This document shows positions 1-13,488 of a stretch of DNA of 64,000 nt, piece after piece. This DNA is from Nymphaea colorata. Taxonomy: Eukaryota > Streptophyta > Magnoliopsida > Nymphaeales > Nymphaeaceae. The DNA lies in the NCBI RefSeq assembly GCF_008831285.2, contig NC_045140.1, forward strand, positions 27,112,131 through 27,176,130, in the 5' to 3' direction. A program made the translations under genes and the position numbers. The stretch's first letter is position 1. Each line of letters opens with the position of its first letter. Under the pieces are notes generated by a model. That model searched no databases, was not told the DNA's origin, and was given only the letters and a program-made list of their open reading frames with translations.

Positions 1-1071
1 GACAAGGACAGAACATCATGAGAGGCTGTTCACTTCAAAACAGCTACCTCTGTTGGTAGCTGAGAACTGGGAACTGACCAACTGAAAATTATGCAACTCT
101 AACTAGCCAAAACAACTAAATATAAAAATACAGAGCCATAGAGTTCTGAAAGTGATCTTTCTAAATCAAGATATAGAATGTGGACTTTCTCACCTTCAGT
201 TTGCACATTTGATCTCCCTAGTAACACAGTGAACAGAAAAAAATAGTTCAATTGAAAATAAACATGCACATGCATGCTAACAGTATCCACTGGTTAACAA
301 AAGAATTCAGCTGCCTAACCTCTCAAAGGAAAAACAGCAGTGAACCACATCAGTGAGGATGAGGATTCTTGTTAACATTATAGGATTCGGATTTAACCAG
401 TGCGACAAAGGTGGCTTCAAAAAAAATGCATGAATAGGTAATAAGAGGTGCAACATCACTACGTACGTGCTGAAAATAAATTGCTTCTTAATAACTCAAG
501 ACATGAGGCAATAAAATAAGAGAAATGAAAACATTGTACGCAAAAGCATTTGCATGTTCTATACAGTATTTATAATGTCTGTAGTGACGGCACCCAGGGA
601 AATCTACAAACACACCCCGACATACCTGCTTAGGAAATTGCATTATTGGCAGGAAAATGCATATTGTGCGGGTCAAAGCATCCTATGTAGGATTTATGAT
701 GAGAAACCAACACAAAGTATAGGAGGGAAAATGGCCGTATGGCAAAACAGCCATATTAAGTGGGGGCACTTGATGACAGGAACAACATTCTAAGTAATCT
801 ATGTGCCAGCTCCTTTCAGTAGCCATCTTTCTTTTCACTGGTGCTGGCACAGAATTATATCCAAGTCCAGCGTACTAGGTGCAGTCATCCTAAAAGGTCG
901 CCCACCAGTCAAACCTAGACCAAGTACCATTGCATAAACATTTTGGAGAATGAAAAACATGGTTCACCTGCCCAACATGCAGAAATTGAGTGCACAAGGA
1001 TAACCATACATTCCATTTGTTCCTTTATTATGAATGCAAAGAACAGCTGTAAAAAGTACTGAATCAGGCAC
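1..1071 (-). other. Intron or 3' part of the MFS gene, no exon recognised
   Basis: This lies downstream of the MFS exon on the minus strand. Conserved blocks of the C-terminal MFS half were looked for and not found. One short minus-strand segment near 190-215 has usable splice borders, but it runs into a stop in the phase required by the visible exon, so it was not accepted. The region is probably a long intron running off the window edge. Confidence 0.4.
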
Positions 1072-1695
1072 CTTTCAAAGTGGTCGCTGGTTCCAGTTGC
1101 AAATTGGGACGCCCTTCTTGGGTCAATAACAAACATAAAAACGAGCAGCCCAATTATTGAACTTAAAAATGCCATCATAATAAATGCACAACGCCACCCT
1201 GGAACACCAAAAAATTCTTGCCCAGCCATCACAGTTGCTACAACACCACCACCAATACCACCAGCTGAACCAACAAGGTTCAGCAACCCAAAACCTACTC
1301 CTCGCGCACCATCAAGATAGCTGTCGGCAATAAAGGACTGAAGTGCTGGTATTACAATTGCTAACCCTAATCCATTGACTGCTCTCCAAAAAGCTACTTG
1401 CATGAAATGCTGACTCACACCTACTGCAGCAGTCGAGAGTGCCCAACATAGAGTGCCTGTAGCAAGAACTATAGGGCGGTCATAGTGAAGTACTAAAACA
1501 CCTGCAACTGGTGATAGTATCGCCTGTACAAAGTTACGAATGAAAGTAAGATACCCTAGATCAGTAGGGCCGGCATTGAAAGCAGCACTGACTTCTTTGT
1601 ATACAGATGGAAGCAGATTCTCATCAGCCCGTTCCATTATGGCGGCCATGTTTATAAGAAGAAGCGAGAGAGAGAACCCAAATATTTTTTTTGTC
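1072..1695 (-). CDS. MFS transporter, one internal exon of a partial gene
   Basis: This exon encodes about 207 residues of the N-terminal half of a plant major facilitator superfamily carrier, presumably a membrane transporter of unknown substrate. It opens with a hydrophobic helix (FSLSLLLINMAAIMERADE), where the MERADE block is a hallmark of the plant MFS group that includes Arabidopsis At4g36790 and At2g18590. Further hydrophobic segments and the blocks FWRAVNGLGLAIVIPALQSF and VPGWRCAFIMM follow, the latter two also typical. On the minus strand the exon is bounded by an acceptor (ATGACAG before 1695) and a donor (GAAAG then GTGCCT after 1072), so it starts with the last base of a split codon and ends two bases into the next. 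The start codon lies in an upstream exon at a higher coordinate that I could not fix; the Met at 1649 is internal. The C-terminal half should lie below 1072 or off the window, and I found no convincing exon there. Confidence 0.85.
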
Positions 1696-2088
1696 CTGTC
1701 ATTTAAGATAACAACATATGATGCAGGAATAATTAGAGAACATATATAATCAATGCTTCAGAACCATTGTAGCGTACCCGATAATGTCAAAAATTGGAAA
1801 CCAAATCCTAAAGCAGAAGCACCAATTTGATGTGCAGGAAATTGCCAACCAAAAATGTACAGCAAGAACCACAGTGCTAGAATCTAAAAAGTCAAAACAT
1901 ATAAGATAAATTCGTTGTACTTGTTACTGCTGTCACCATGCAACTTTACTAGTAGAATCCGACAGCATGGAATGCCCAAACTAGATAAGGTACTGCAGTA
2001 GGGCATTAGAAGATCCATTGATGATTTTGTGACAACCTAATAATATATAATTAAATTAAGCATTTAATTTATGCCTATGCCAGCTTCA

Positions 2089-2121
<33 letters not shown>

Positions 2122-4200
2122 CTTAGCAGCCCAAGTGCAAATGACCCATATTTCAAGCTGTAGCTATGGAATTCCAGCATTAGGTAGTAATGGAATTAGT
2201 CATCCATAAGAAGTTTTTGCTAATTTTCAGAATAACAAATTCCTCCAACTTATGCAACGTCTAAGGTATGGAATCAGACATCCTAAAGCAATGGTTAAGT
2301 CAGACACTTTTGGATTCAATGCAGATAAAATATCAAAATCATATCCTGACCATTTACATGTCCATCTGACATATACATTTGCGATGAAGTTAGTTCTCAT
2401 GCATGAAGGGATTATGATGCACAAATCTAATGAGTGGTATTATATGAATTATAGACATCCTATGGCATAAAGTTAACTACAAAGAGCTGTGATTCCTCCA
2501 GAAAGAAAAGGAAGAGTATATATATTCATTCAGCTGATCATAGATTAAACAGCATAGTATGGGGTAGATTTATGACCTCATTAAAAGGCCAGGATATAAA
2601 AATATTACACATCCGTTGGCCTTGAACCACTACTGACAGTTTACGCCAATTCTGCGGCAGAAGAAGCTGTCAAGTTTCATGATCCTTAATCTCCAGTAGA
2701 TGAAAGTATTAAATGTCTGTCAACCTTGAGCATTTTTTGATGGTTTGGAGTTCGGACTAACCCTTGTCAGGAGGAGGTTTCTCAATATCCAAAATTGGCA
2801 AGGGACGGTTCTTAAACATTGTTAGATCCTTATGGACACATCAAAACGGCAGTATGTGAAATTATTACGTTTCTGCACTAACGTCTAGAAACTGCTGACA
2901 TTACCAATCTCGTAGCAACAGAGAACCTTCCTTACAACCCAAAATTGGTGTAGGACAAGTCTCTGCAGCCCAGTCCTAAAAGAAGCCCCCAGCCATTTGC
3001 CTAGGAAGTAGGGATTGATTTTTCTTCACTTTCCCTGCTTAGGAGTTCCTTGTTGGCATGAAAATTGCAAGGTACCTAAGTTGGTAATTACCTAACAACA
3101 TCTCTTGTTTGCTAAGAGACCTTTGCAATGAAAGAATTGCGTTCAAAAGAGACTAATAAGTTTGTGAGGAATATAAAAATTGCCAGGGGAGGGAACACAT
3201 AAAATAAGCAATATAAATGGCACAATAGACTGCTGGAGAAGATGATAAAGCAGGATCCCATGTTCAACAGCGTATATGTCACCAAACTGTCACTCAATTC
3301 AAGGTTCCACAAAGCCAGGAAACTATATACGACCAAACTAAGTATCACTTTTGCATAAATCAAAGCTCATTTGCAATAAAAAAAGAATCTAAGAATGCCA
3401 AAATGATATGAAACTTTGTTCAACTATTGGATAGCCGGTTCCTGATCGCCTGACCAAAGCAAACCGAAAAATCTAATCGATCTCATCCACAAAGGAAAGA
3501 AAAAGATCTGAAAACAAGAGAAGACAACTTTTGCACGAATCTTTTATAGCACCAATGAAACAGATAAGAGGAAAGAAATCAAAAAGAAAGAAAAAGAACG
3601 AGGCAGAAGAGGCACCGACTTCATGGTGTTCTTTCTGTGAGATCTGAAGGAGCGAACTCGAGAACGAGAGGAAAGCAGGTCGCCCATCAGATCAGCCCGC
3701 TACCGCCTTCCCTCCAATAAACAGATCCGCGAACCATCGAACCAATGTCCTCGACATCGTCGCTAGCGGAAGAGATTAAAACAGAGAGAACGCCAGGATT
3801 GCAGAATTTAGGCAATTCATTATTCTCTATACAGACGGAAGAGGAGGAGGAAGAAGAAGCGGCAAGGAAGAAACATAGCAAGGAAAATTATTAAAATCGA
3901 AGAAGATAAGCTAAAGCAAAGATGGGGAAGGGAAAAACGACGAGGCTCCCAGTACTCCGACGACTATAAGATGGTTGATAATCTGAGAGAAAAGCGACGT
4001 CCTCCCGATCTTTGAAAAATGGCGGTTGCCCTCCAACCTACGAGGCGTCGGGTCAACGAGTCTTGCTTCCAGCCTCCGACTCATGCAAACGAAATTTAGT
4101 TGGTTTCTAGTTAACAGCATCTGACAAACTTCACCGATAGTTCGACACAATGGGTCTAACAAGAATCGTTTTAGATTATACTTTCTTATGTATCATGCGG
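1696..4200 (-). other. Upstream intron and probable 5' region of the MFS gene
   Basis: The missing first coding exon of the MFS gene should be in this stretch or just beyond it. It holds an (AT)n microsatellite at 2092-2120 and otherwise AT-rich sequence. The segment 3600-3900 read on the minus strand is richer in CT and GA runs and GC, as plant 5' untranslated regions often are, and has short open frames. None of the ATG-donor combinations I tried there gives the two-base overhang needed to join the exon at 1695. The 5' end is therefore unresolved. Confidence 0.3.
2092..2120. repeat. (AT)n microsatellite
   Basis: About 14 uninterrupted AT units, in the presumed upstream intron of the MFS gene. 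Confidence 0.95.
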
Positions 4201-5999
4201 TTCATGTAAGCAATAAGATTATCATTTTCATAGCTGTGATTCTTTTGAGATTGAGACTTATAAGAAGCACTCAGCTCACAAATAAAATTTGAATTGAATG
4301 GATTGGCAACTGGCCTAGTTGAAAATGTGCTCTGTTATGAACGTACCTTCGGAATTCCATATACTCCTGAAATGTCATCCTCAGGGGCTTCATGAAGATG
4401 ACTATAGAACGTAGAAGTTGAAGGAGTTCGAAGTTCAACTAGAAACTATTTTTGATTTTGATGGCTAAATTTGTTTCCAAATGCTAAAAGAACCAAATCA
4501 GAGGTTGGCTTTTAATCAATCAGGCGTCCAACGAGAGTTCGAATGTTGATAGTCTCATATCTCAAACCAAAGGCTGATCGAAGATCAATTTTGTGTTAGA
4601 CCTCGGTGTAAACAAACACTGGATTTTACAATTACGTGAAAAATATTGTGAGTTCCTCAGTTTATGATTGAAACATTAGATTTGAAGTAAGATAAACGAA
4701 AGATCGAACCTTAAATCTGTAGATCTTAAATTCCTAATTGTCTCAACTTACCAGGAGCGGAGCCATATATATATATATATAGTGAATAGATATTTTATTA
4801 AGTTGGTGTGCCCACACAGAGCAACATGTGGCTCCCCCCACTGAACGTGTCATTGTCGAACCATTATCTCCAGAAAATGTCAGCTTAGAAACGTGATGAT
4901 GTTTTAGACCAAATATCTAGACTATATCTTAATTATAGAATCTTTCTGTTCTTGAAAAATGGAAGGTTGGAACATAATTTTCTTTTCTTTCTTTTAACCC
5001 ATTTCCCTTTCTCCACAAGCATGCGCTTCGACCTTGTCAATACCAGAGCATACATGAAAATAATTTGACTTTTTAATTTTTAACGCCGAAGCAACCATAT
5101 CCCATTTCTATTGTTTAAGATTCTAATACGAAATGGAATCCGATCGTTAAGATTCACATGATATATGGAATGAAAAAATGTATGAACTACATATAGATTA
5201 AGGTTCATGGTTGTTTCAGAATTTAGGTGACTTCATTCAACTTAAGACTAATGTAATACAACGAAGCGCTGGAAGGATTGATGGGTAGTTCCCATCTCTA
5301 GGAGATCACTTTTGTAATGAACTGCTCTTTCATTATCGGTTCATTTGCAGAACTGTTTGATTCGACAATAAATGAACATACAAAATATCGAAGGTTTCTT
5401 GTCAAAATCTTTTGAAAAGAAGATATCTTACCTTCATTCTTGAGGTTTATATCAAATTAGCGTTGAAAATGTACTTTTTTTTTTAATATTGAGCTATTGA
5501 GACATCCAAACGCATGTATATTGGGGATCGATTAAAAAAATGAGAGATAAATGAGACAGTTCTTTTCACCAGTTGCTTTCCTTCATTTTTCATCTTTCGA
5601 TCACTTTTACCCACTCTATGAAACTACCTCGTCTCCTCAACTCAACTTTACAATTTCATACTCTTGTTCTTGTGAAATATTGGGCAGGGGCGAGAGAGTT
5701 GCAATCCAAAGCAGACATATTGAATGCCTGTTTGTTCTTTTTCCTCTTCGTGCTATAAGAAATTCACACTCAAACCAAAAAACTTTGTTGCTCGCTGAAC
5801 AGCACAAAACCCCAATGCTATTATCGTTGCCGCCAAGGTTTAGGCTTGTTTTGTCTTGCGCGGTGGGTGCTCATAAGAAGCGAACTAACACAGGTTTTGT
5901 ATTAGCCACTGGCCCAACCAGTTACTTCAAATTTCCCGAAGCTTCATAACATAATGTACTTTTGAAGTCATGAGAGATTATGTAAAACTGTTGCTCACA

Positions 6000-6333
6000 T
6001 AAAAGCCCATTTGGCAAATAGAACAGTTTAGAGTATGAATCTATTTTCAAAAGTTGAAGCATATTCATACAACACTTTTTACTTCAATCTTTGGGTTATA
6101 TTCATAGAACACAGGTACAAACATTAGACGGAACAGACAGTACAAAAAACAAATTTTAGACAGAACAGACAAAACAAATAGAGCGAACAGAACAAATGGC
6201 AGACAGAACAAACATCATGTTTTATTCTTAATACTATCAAACGATGGACAAATAACATTACGCAGGATGAACAGAACAAAGGTCTAATGGGCAGGACATC
6301 CTGTCCATTGAAAGAGTTATCAAACGGCCTTTA
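6000..6333. mobile_element. Possible hAT-like MITE
   Basis: The two ends form an imperfect terminal inverted repeat: TAAAAGCCCATTTGGCAAA on the left and, reverse-complemented, TTAAAGGCCGTTTGATAA on the right. This resembles hAT-type ends that carry a GGCCGTTTGG core. The interior is non-coding and rich in repeats of the form ACAGAACAGAC. I could not find a clear 8-bp target duplication, so the exact borders and the class are uncertain. Confidence 0.35.
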
Positions 6334-7748
6334 AAAGTCTCAACAACTTGAATTGTTTTTAACCAAATGAGAATGAAAGTTTGAACTAAAGGGATGGTCT
6401 GCTGGTAAGAGCTGGGCTATCATTTTCATTTTTTAGCATTAAGATGTTCTTCAGTTTCTTAGTGGGGATGGTCATCCCTCAAAATGAATTATCATGGCAT
6501 AGAATTTAGATGGCATATGAGTTTCCTAGACAAGAACGAATTTTACTTCAGCATTTCACCAAATAAAGAAGGTTTGAATATGTTTGAAACAGCTAAAAAC
6601 TATGACTTGCGATTTCAAAAATTCGTGGTCGACGTTCAGGCTCTCTCTATCTTCCTTTCGTTTTTCAACTTTTAATGGGCACATATTAACGAGATCCTTC
6701 CAAACATTAAACCACCTTCAACTGGAAGCATTAAATTAAACCTCTCCAATGCTAGAAAGTAGAGGGTTGATCATTTTTCGCTTCCTTTACTTTGCATCTC
6801 ATTAGATTGACACAAAAATGAATGAACCAAATTGGGGTATGTGAGGCCAACTTGCTTCATCAAACATCTTACCAAGAAGGTAGAGAGTTCTAAAATACCA
6901 AATTGAGATACATAGCAAAAACGAGAGATTTTTGACAAAGACAAATGGGTTTACAAAGTACAAAGGGTGCGATTGCATAATCATGCATATACAAGGCTTG
7001 AATCATGACTAGAAGCGTCTCTGAGCAACACGGGACTAAATTCAATGAGACTTTGAGTCGTTTTGAAGAGTAATAGTGGAGCTACATGTAGGCTGGTTTG
7101 GGCAGTTGCCAACACCAGCAGCAAAGCTTTTCATTATTTTTACCACTGTCTACTTATTTATATGTATCGTCCTACATAAGGAATGATAATTTTTACAACA
7201 GTAGCTCCTAGACAAAAATTCCTGGCTTCACCACTTTAGCCACTGTTAAGATGAGCAATAAAGAAAAAGATCGATCTACCCACACCCACATATATACAAA
7301 AGACTATGTTCTGAGTATGAATATATATCAAGTTAATCGATGGTTTGCATCTACAAGGAACATAATATCGGATTTGAATCAAATTGATTGACATCCTTCC
7401 TCTACAAGAGGAACCATTTTGGAGGCATTAGTGCCCAATCAAATCAAGAAGTAAACCAACGCGACCTGCTTGACAATAATTGTGTTTGTCAATTACTATA
7501 TGAAAGAACTTCACAAGACATAGCATAGCTAGTAGTGCAGAAGGTGCATAAAAGGTGATGTTTGTTTGATTTTCATGGGTGATATTCTTGTGAATTATAA
7601 ATGGTGGGACTGCAACACTCTAGTTGATAAGTGTATCATATCTCACATAAGTCTTAACACTTAACACAGTTCAAGATTACAGAAGTAAAAAAATGAAGGG
7701 ATGTTCGGGTCTTTTTCAAACTATAAATTATTAACCTCATGTAAACAA

Positions 7749-7752
<4 letters not shown>

Positions 7753-7786
<34 letters not shown>
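7753..7786. repeat. (TA)n microsatellite
   Basis: About 17 TA units in intergenic DNA. Confidence 0.95.
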
Positions 7787-7789
<3 letters not shown>

Positions 7790-8319
7790 AAGCTACGTCA
7801 CATGCTACTCGTGTCACCTCCCTTTACTTTTTAACAATAATACAGACAAACCATAGTGCACTTGTTTGAAGCCCAATTCAACGAGGACAATGCACCTGGA
7901 GTGGAGATGCTCTAACTAAACTAAGGCTCATCTTTGGCTCAAGGAAAGGAAAGCGTTCGACACATATGCTGGCATTATCTCTCCCTCATTCGGCTTCATT
8001 TTAAGTATTTCGAATTTTGTTCTTAGGCAAAAGAAAAAATTGTAGAAACGCATCCAATTTGGAGAATTGAAAATTAAAAAAAAAAAACAAAAAAAAACTC
8101 TTAATTTCATATTGTTTGTAACGCACTGAATTGTTTTATATTTACAAAATAAAAAGTTCATAAGATTGTCCTGAGTAAAAGGATTTTCGTTCTTCTAACT
8201 CAATTTTTAAGTTACCAAGACCATGAAAACATTGTCAACGGAAAATTGTATTACATCATATAATGACTTCTTAAAGTATCAAAAGTAAAGGCTACATAGA
8301 CGATGTAGGAGGAATTTCG

Positions 8320-9000
8320 AGCCCGGCTTTGCTTGGCGTGACGCCGACGGAGGGTTGGTGGGTCACCGGCGCGGGTCCCGCACACGTGAGGAAGCACGTG
8401 CTGATGGCGACGTAGCGACGCGTCGCCCTGGGCACAATATTGGTTACCAACTAAATGTATATATATATATAATATAACTTACAAATAGGTAAGAAAAAAG
8501 TATGGCCATAACACGAAAGTTTCACACGAGCGAGCTCGCGCTTCGTCCGTGTCCTGAACCCAGGCCGTGCCTAGTTCGACTGGTGAAGGCTCGGCGCGGA
8601 CCAGGTGGGCTCGCTCGGACCAACTTTCGGTCATTATTGGAAAACAACGGAAGGACAAAAAGGGGAGGGCGGCAGCCCAAGGGAGTGGAGAAAGAGACAG
8701 AAAGCGGCGTGTGTGGCAGGTCACGTCAGGCCGCCTTTCACACTACTCTCCAGCGCCGCGCGTTCACACGAGCGAACCCCGCGGTTGAGTGGCGTGACGT
8801 CTTCCTCCCATGTCTACGCTGCACGTGCTCCTGCCCTCTCACCCCGGCCGCCTCTTTCGAGGGACGCGACCGGCAACGGCGGAGGCGCCGGAAACTAGGC
8901 GCCCCCACCGCCTTCCCTTCCCGAAGCCAACTTCACGTGACCCACGGACCCATGCTCCGGCTTGCTTTTCGAAAGAAATGAAAGCCCTGGTTTTCTTCTC
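8320..9000. promoter_or_regulatory. GC-rich island with four G-boxes, no recognised gene
   Basis: This stretch is clearly GC-rich against AT-rich flanks. It has four CACGTG G-boxes (8383-8388, 8395-8400, 8822-8827, 8934-8939) and a TGACGTC bZIP site at 8795-8801. Open frames of up to 159 codons occur in several frames at once, as expected of GC-rich DNA with few stops. The longest (8502-8981, plus) is arginine- and proline-rich and shows no domain I know. It may be a distal regulatory region, a non-coding transcript or the GC-rich 5' end of an unrecognised gene. Confidence 0.35.
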
Positions 9001-12000
9001 CTTTTCATTTAAACAAAAAGGAAAGTAGAGTTCATCGAGGTTCTTAGTTTTGCGTGTCCCGTTCATGGGGGTGCATATGATGCCTTGTTTTTCTTCCATC
9101 TCTTCAAGATTGAGAATTGTGTAAAAAGAAGGGAAGATGGCGATTTGGTATGAAACTCATGTTGCAGGCGGTTCTGTTCCGCCTGTGTGAGCTTTTATGT
9201 TTTGCCTGATCGGAAAGCATGCTTTCTCGCTTCCCAACAACTACCAACCTTTCTTCTTCTTCTTCTGCTTGATTTTTGGTGCGGATCGTCCATCGTCAGT
9301 CCCTCCCTGTTCAACCGGCTTGGCTGCCGTCCACTGTTCGCAATCACAGCATGCATGTGCCTCTCTCTCAGTTTCGAAGATATATTCGAAAAGGAAAAGC
9401 GACCAGATATTATAATATCTTTTGCGTGATCAATGGCCGTTTCCGACGGGAAATATTTTGAGTCTTCCGAGAGAGCCTTCACTTTCAGAGATTACATTTC
9501 TCCTGAAAGATAGAAAGATTTCATAATAAGACTTCTTTTGAATTCTTAAATGTTGAACCCTGTGCGAGGCAGACAACCATGTCCAACTAGACGAAACCAC
9601 CAAACGTCTCGTTTTAGTGTTTATAAGTTTTCACTTACCAATGGTTGAAATTTATGTTTGTAAGATTATATTTTCCAGCTTCACATGTTTGGTCGAAGCA
9701 CGCCATCTGTTCTGCTGAAAAGGGATGTGGACCGATCGTAATCCGTCTGACATGCGGATGGGAATCTATGTATGACCAGTACGATTCAATCAAGAAAAAA
9801 CAAATTCTACGGAAGGTGGGATGAAGAATTATTGTAGCTTCGATTTGAGGAGCAAGTGAGAGATATTAAGCTACTAGTTTCGGCATTGCACTTTTTGAAT
9901 CTCAATTCTGCTTAACAGCCTAAATCTGATTCTGAATCTAAAATGAGATTGAGTGTATTCAATTCCAACCGGTGAAATGGTTGCCAAATTTTTGGCTCAA
10001 AATGTTTGGTTTATGGAATTGAAAGGATGGTTAATGGAGTTTAGATTTTTCTTTAATTTCCCTTCATTTGTGGAAGATCTTTGTTCGGGGGAAGTATCTT
10101 CAATTATATTTACAAATAATCCCTTCATGATATTTTCTGTGTTCCATGTTTTGCTACTTTCTATGAAAAAATATAAATATGAAAGAAAAATAAGGTTAGA
10201 AAATAAACCAAAGACTAAGGTGCTTTCAGACAATGAACCAAGTAACATAAGAAAAACCGAATCATAAATTAATAAGCGAACAAACAACCATGGATAAAGT
10301 TAAAGAAATAAAATATCAACCACCTGAATTCTACATTTTTCTCATTTTCTTTGCATTCCACTTTAGGATTTAACTTCCCAAAGACCGTGTAAATTCATTG
10401 GTGTAGGAAGACAAGAGAGAAACAGAGAGAGAGAGAGAGTGTGTGTGTGCGCGCGCGTTTTGGGATATGAGCAACAAAAGAGCACAATGCTTAGTGATGC
10501 AAAAGACAGGAAATGAGAGCAAGTGTACATCAACTATATATTATCGGAATCAGCACAAATCAGCCGGTTCGAATTGAATTGGTGGCTGATTCAAGAGTGC
10601 CATATGTTAATTGTCATATGATTATGTTTTAAATATTTTGAAAAGTTTTTGTATTTTTTTAGTGGTGTATATATATATATATATATAAGTTCTTCAAGCT
10701 CAACATTTTTTATGTTTTTCTAGATTCATAGCTAGTTCACCTTGATGAAAACGGTCATTTGAGGATTCAAGAGGCAAAGTATACCTAATTGGGTTAAGGG
10801 TATAAGAAAAAATATGTGTTTAGTTTAATTTTTATGATCATATGCTTCTAAATCATAAAATGATAGCATGCAATACCTAAGTTAAAAAGTGCAACACTTT
10901 TATAATTTGCATCAGTACCGCCCATAACTTTGCAAATAGAAAGAACGGAAGGTCTTCAGTATGTTAAGGGTATGTTAAGCTATATATATATATATATATA
11001 TACACAAAGTATGTTTTGAGAGATTTACATGAATCTAAATCCAAGTTACATGTAGATTAGAATGAATGTTCAACATTTTTTTTAAACAGAACGAACGGTG
11101 TGTTGGTCGCCAGAAAATAATGGTCGCTGCAAAACTCGATTCCCGAAACAATTTTATGCCAATTAATTCTGATTTCCGAAGTAAGCCGTTGTCAGATGCA
11201 TGGCATTAATGATCTTAGTCGGACGTTCAAGATGATGACAGGCTCTTTCGCTTCCGTCCTCCTTTTCAAACGCAACCTTTCCTATTCTATTCTTCTTCCC
11301 CAACGACGCTAAAACCAATGATTTGAAGTTTAATGGTATTTGTCAAGAGCTAATCAACGTCCAATCTGGAGATCACGGACCAATCAACACGGTTGAGCGC
11401 TGTCGACACGACCGTCCGGTACATGATCAAGTACCCAATAAAGGGAACGAAATATTTTTGCAGTTTTTGATGGAACAGGAAGGTACCGCTCTTGGAACGT
11501 ACACTTGAGTTGTCCGATTTCTACCGCTTCTCCCTCTTTCCTGCCGTCTGCTCCGACGGCCCATTCGCCTGAGCACATCATTGCGAAACGGAAAGCGGAG
11601 AAACATCGTGGAGAACGCTGTGAAAGCACTGCTCCCCGCACGGCTAGATGCCCGGGCAGTCGGAACGTCCGCCATAAGAAATTCTCTGTATTTCTTCGTT
11701 ATTTTCTTTCTTAATTTCTTTTGCATCACAAGTTTCTGTAACATATATAGAGCGATTATTAAACCATGTTAGAGCAGAAAAATATATTATCTTTTATAGT
11801 CAGCTTTTGGTTTTTGGACAAACATATACGGCAGTGAAAAGCAATGAAGTTTGAGAAAATGTGGTTTGACCATATATGGCGGCAAAAAATAGATTTTGTT
11901 TTGTTGGAGTTTTTGTGTGATCAGCAGCAATGTTTCTTCCTTTTGCAAGGCAAGAACTACAAGTAAAAGTTCATAAATTTTTTGTACTTTTCTCTTTGAT

Positions 12001-13100
12001 GCAAGATTGGTTTTTCATTCTCGACAGAGGAAGACTCCCATTCGATAAAAGTTTTCCGACTGAAAAGAAGTCTGAATATTTTGGGCTGAACCTTAAGTTT
12101 ATCAGCATTTGAGCGAAAATCTGTATTGAAGTTGACCAGAAGACGTCAAAACAGTGGGGTATAGAATCTCCTTGAGTAAAGCAGCCTTGCGATGTAGCTA
12201 GGCCCCGAAGAGTGTTCTCTTTTTTCATGAGAAACAGTTCTGGAATTGTATTCTTTCATGTCAAGTTGACGAAGATATTTCTGATTAGTGACATGAGCCA
12301 GCTACTTCGCATTTGAATCAAGAGGTCTAAAAGTTTTAAAACTCCGTGAAAGACGTTTCTTCACGTAATTCGTTAGAGCTGTACTCATCTCCTGCAGCTT
12401 GTCGATTTAATTCCAAAGAAAGAAAAAGAAGAAGAATCGATGAAATTCTTTGATTACACGATTCAATTTTTCCATCGCAGCGAATGAGATCCTTCAAGCT
12501 TCTCTCATTTCTCAACTCGCATGTCAGGATGAAGATTCCTGCAGACAGTACAGTTGACCGCATACGGACGAGAGTGAAGCTCGGCTTCAGCAATAATGAC
12601 GAGCGTTGTTTTCTCTTCAATCATGCAAAAACCAAATAAACCTGCTAAATTGTTTTCTATCTTTCTTTCTCGCTTTTTTGTTTTTGTTTTTGCTTTTTAT
12701 CTCTCACCTCCAGCTTCTTCTCTTCTTGATCGTGTTTTGCATGGTTCAGAGCAGTTGCCAATAGAGATGGTTCATGAAGCGACAGTGAATCATGAGCATC
12801 AAATTAATCACATCCGACGGCGAGGGTGCAACGTGAAAGAGCAGTGGCCGTCGACGAACAGGAGTATTATCTTAAAATAGAGAAATTGCAGGAGAGAATG
12901 ATGTGTCTGGCAGAAGGGACCATGCAATAAAAGGGAGGGGATGGAGTAGTCAATTAAGTAACCAAAAGAAAAATAATGGAGGGGCCCCAACTCCTCAACA
13001 TCTTTGGAGAAGCCATGAGAGAGGGAAGGGGAAAGTGGGGAAGGGGTGGTATCGTCATTCAAATCACACAGGTTACAGTGGCAGATGATTCTCTCGTTGT
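9001..13100. other. Intergenic DNA upstream of the BZR1-type gene
   Basis: No coding region is recognised. The stretch holds a GA run followed by GT and GC at about 10420-10458, TA tracts at 10669-10687 and 10981-11002, and scattered short open frames without conserved features. Its right-hand end is presumably the distal promoter of the gene that starts at 13489. Confidence 0.55.
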
Positions 13101-13488
13101 CCTTCCCTCTGATCAACTCGAGCGGTCAAGGAAGGAAAGAAAAGAGAAATGGGGGAAGCGGGGTCCATGCCCCTACATAGATTTCCTCTCTCTCTAGCAT
13201 TCAGCTTTTCCCATCGTCTGCTCTCGGCTAGATAATTGGGAGGAGGGAAGGAAGAGGTACTTCTGTATAGCCGGGCCTGTGCGTCAGCAGAGAGGCAAAA
13301 TAAGTGGGGGGAGAAAACGTACTCCTCGTGACCCCCTCCTCCCCTTTTTCCTTCTTCTCCTTTTCCCCTCCGACTTCCTCGATCGTCAGTCACTCGCCTC
13401 TCTTAATTTAGGCAACTGCGATTTTCCCCACCTGACCTGCTCTTACCAGTGTTTCTCAATCTTTGGGAGGAGGAAAGAAGTGTAGAAG

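Larger units (their letters stand above)
4201..8300. other. Intergenic DNA between the MFS and BZR1-type genes, first part
   Basis: AT-rich sequence with no recognisable coding region; the open frames are short and resemble nothing known. It contains short TA tracts, including one near 4764-4781 beside the motif GGAGCGGAGCCA that often marks degraded plant transposons, a possible MITE at 6000-6333 and a long (TA)n tract at 7753-7786. A 132-codon open frame at 5551-5949 has no recognisable domain and is judged chance. Confidence 0.6.

Noticed and set aside
190-215. Small exon of the MFS gene on the minus strand
   Set aside because: Borders look usable, but in the phase required by the exon at 1072-1695 it meets a stop codon, and its residues do not match the family.
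3624-3881. First coding exon of the MFS gene
   Set aside because: Several ATG and donor pairs were tried. None leaves the two-base overhang needed to join the exon at 1695, so it is only noted as a possible 5' region.
8502-8981. 159-codon open frame as a gene
   Set aside because: GC-rich DNA gives long frames by chance. Several frames are open at once and no domain or codon pattern supports any of them.
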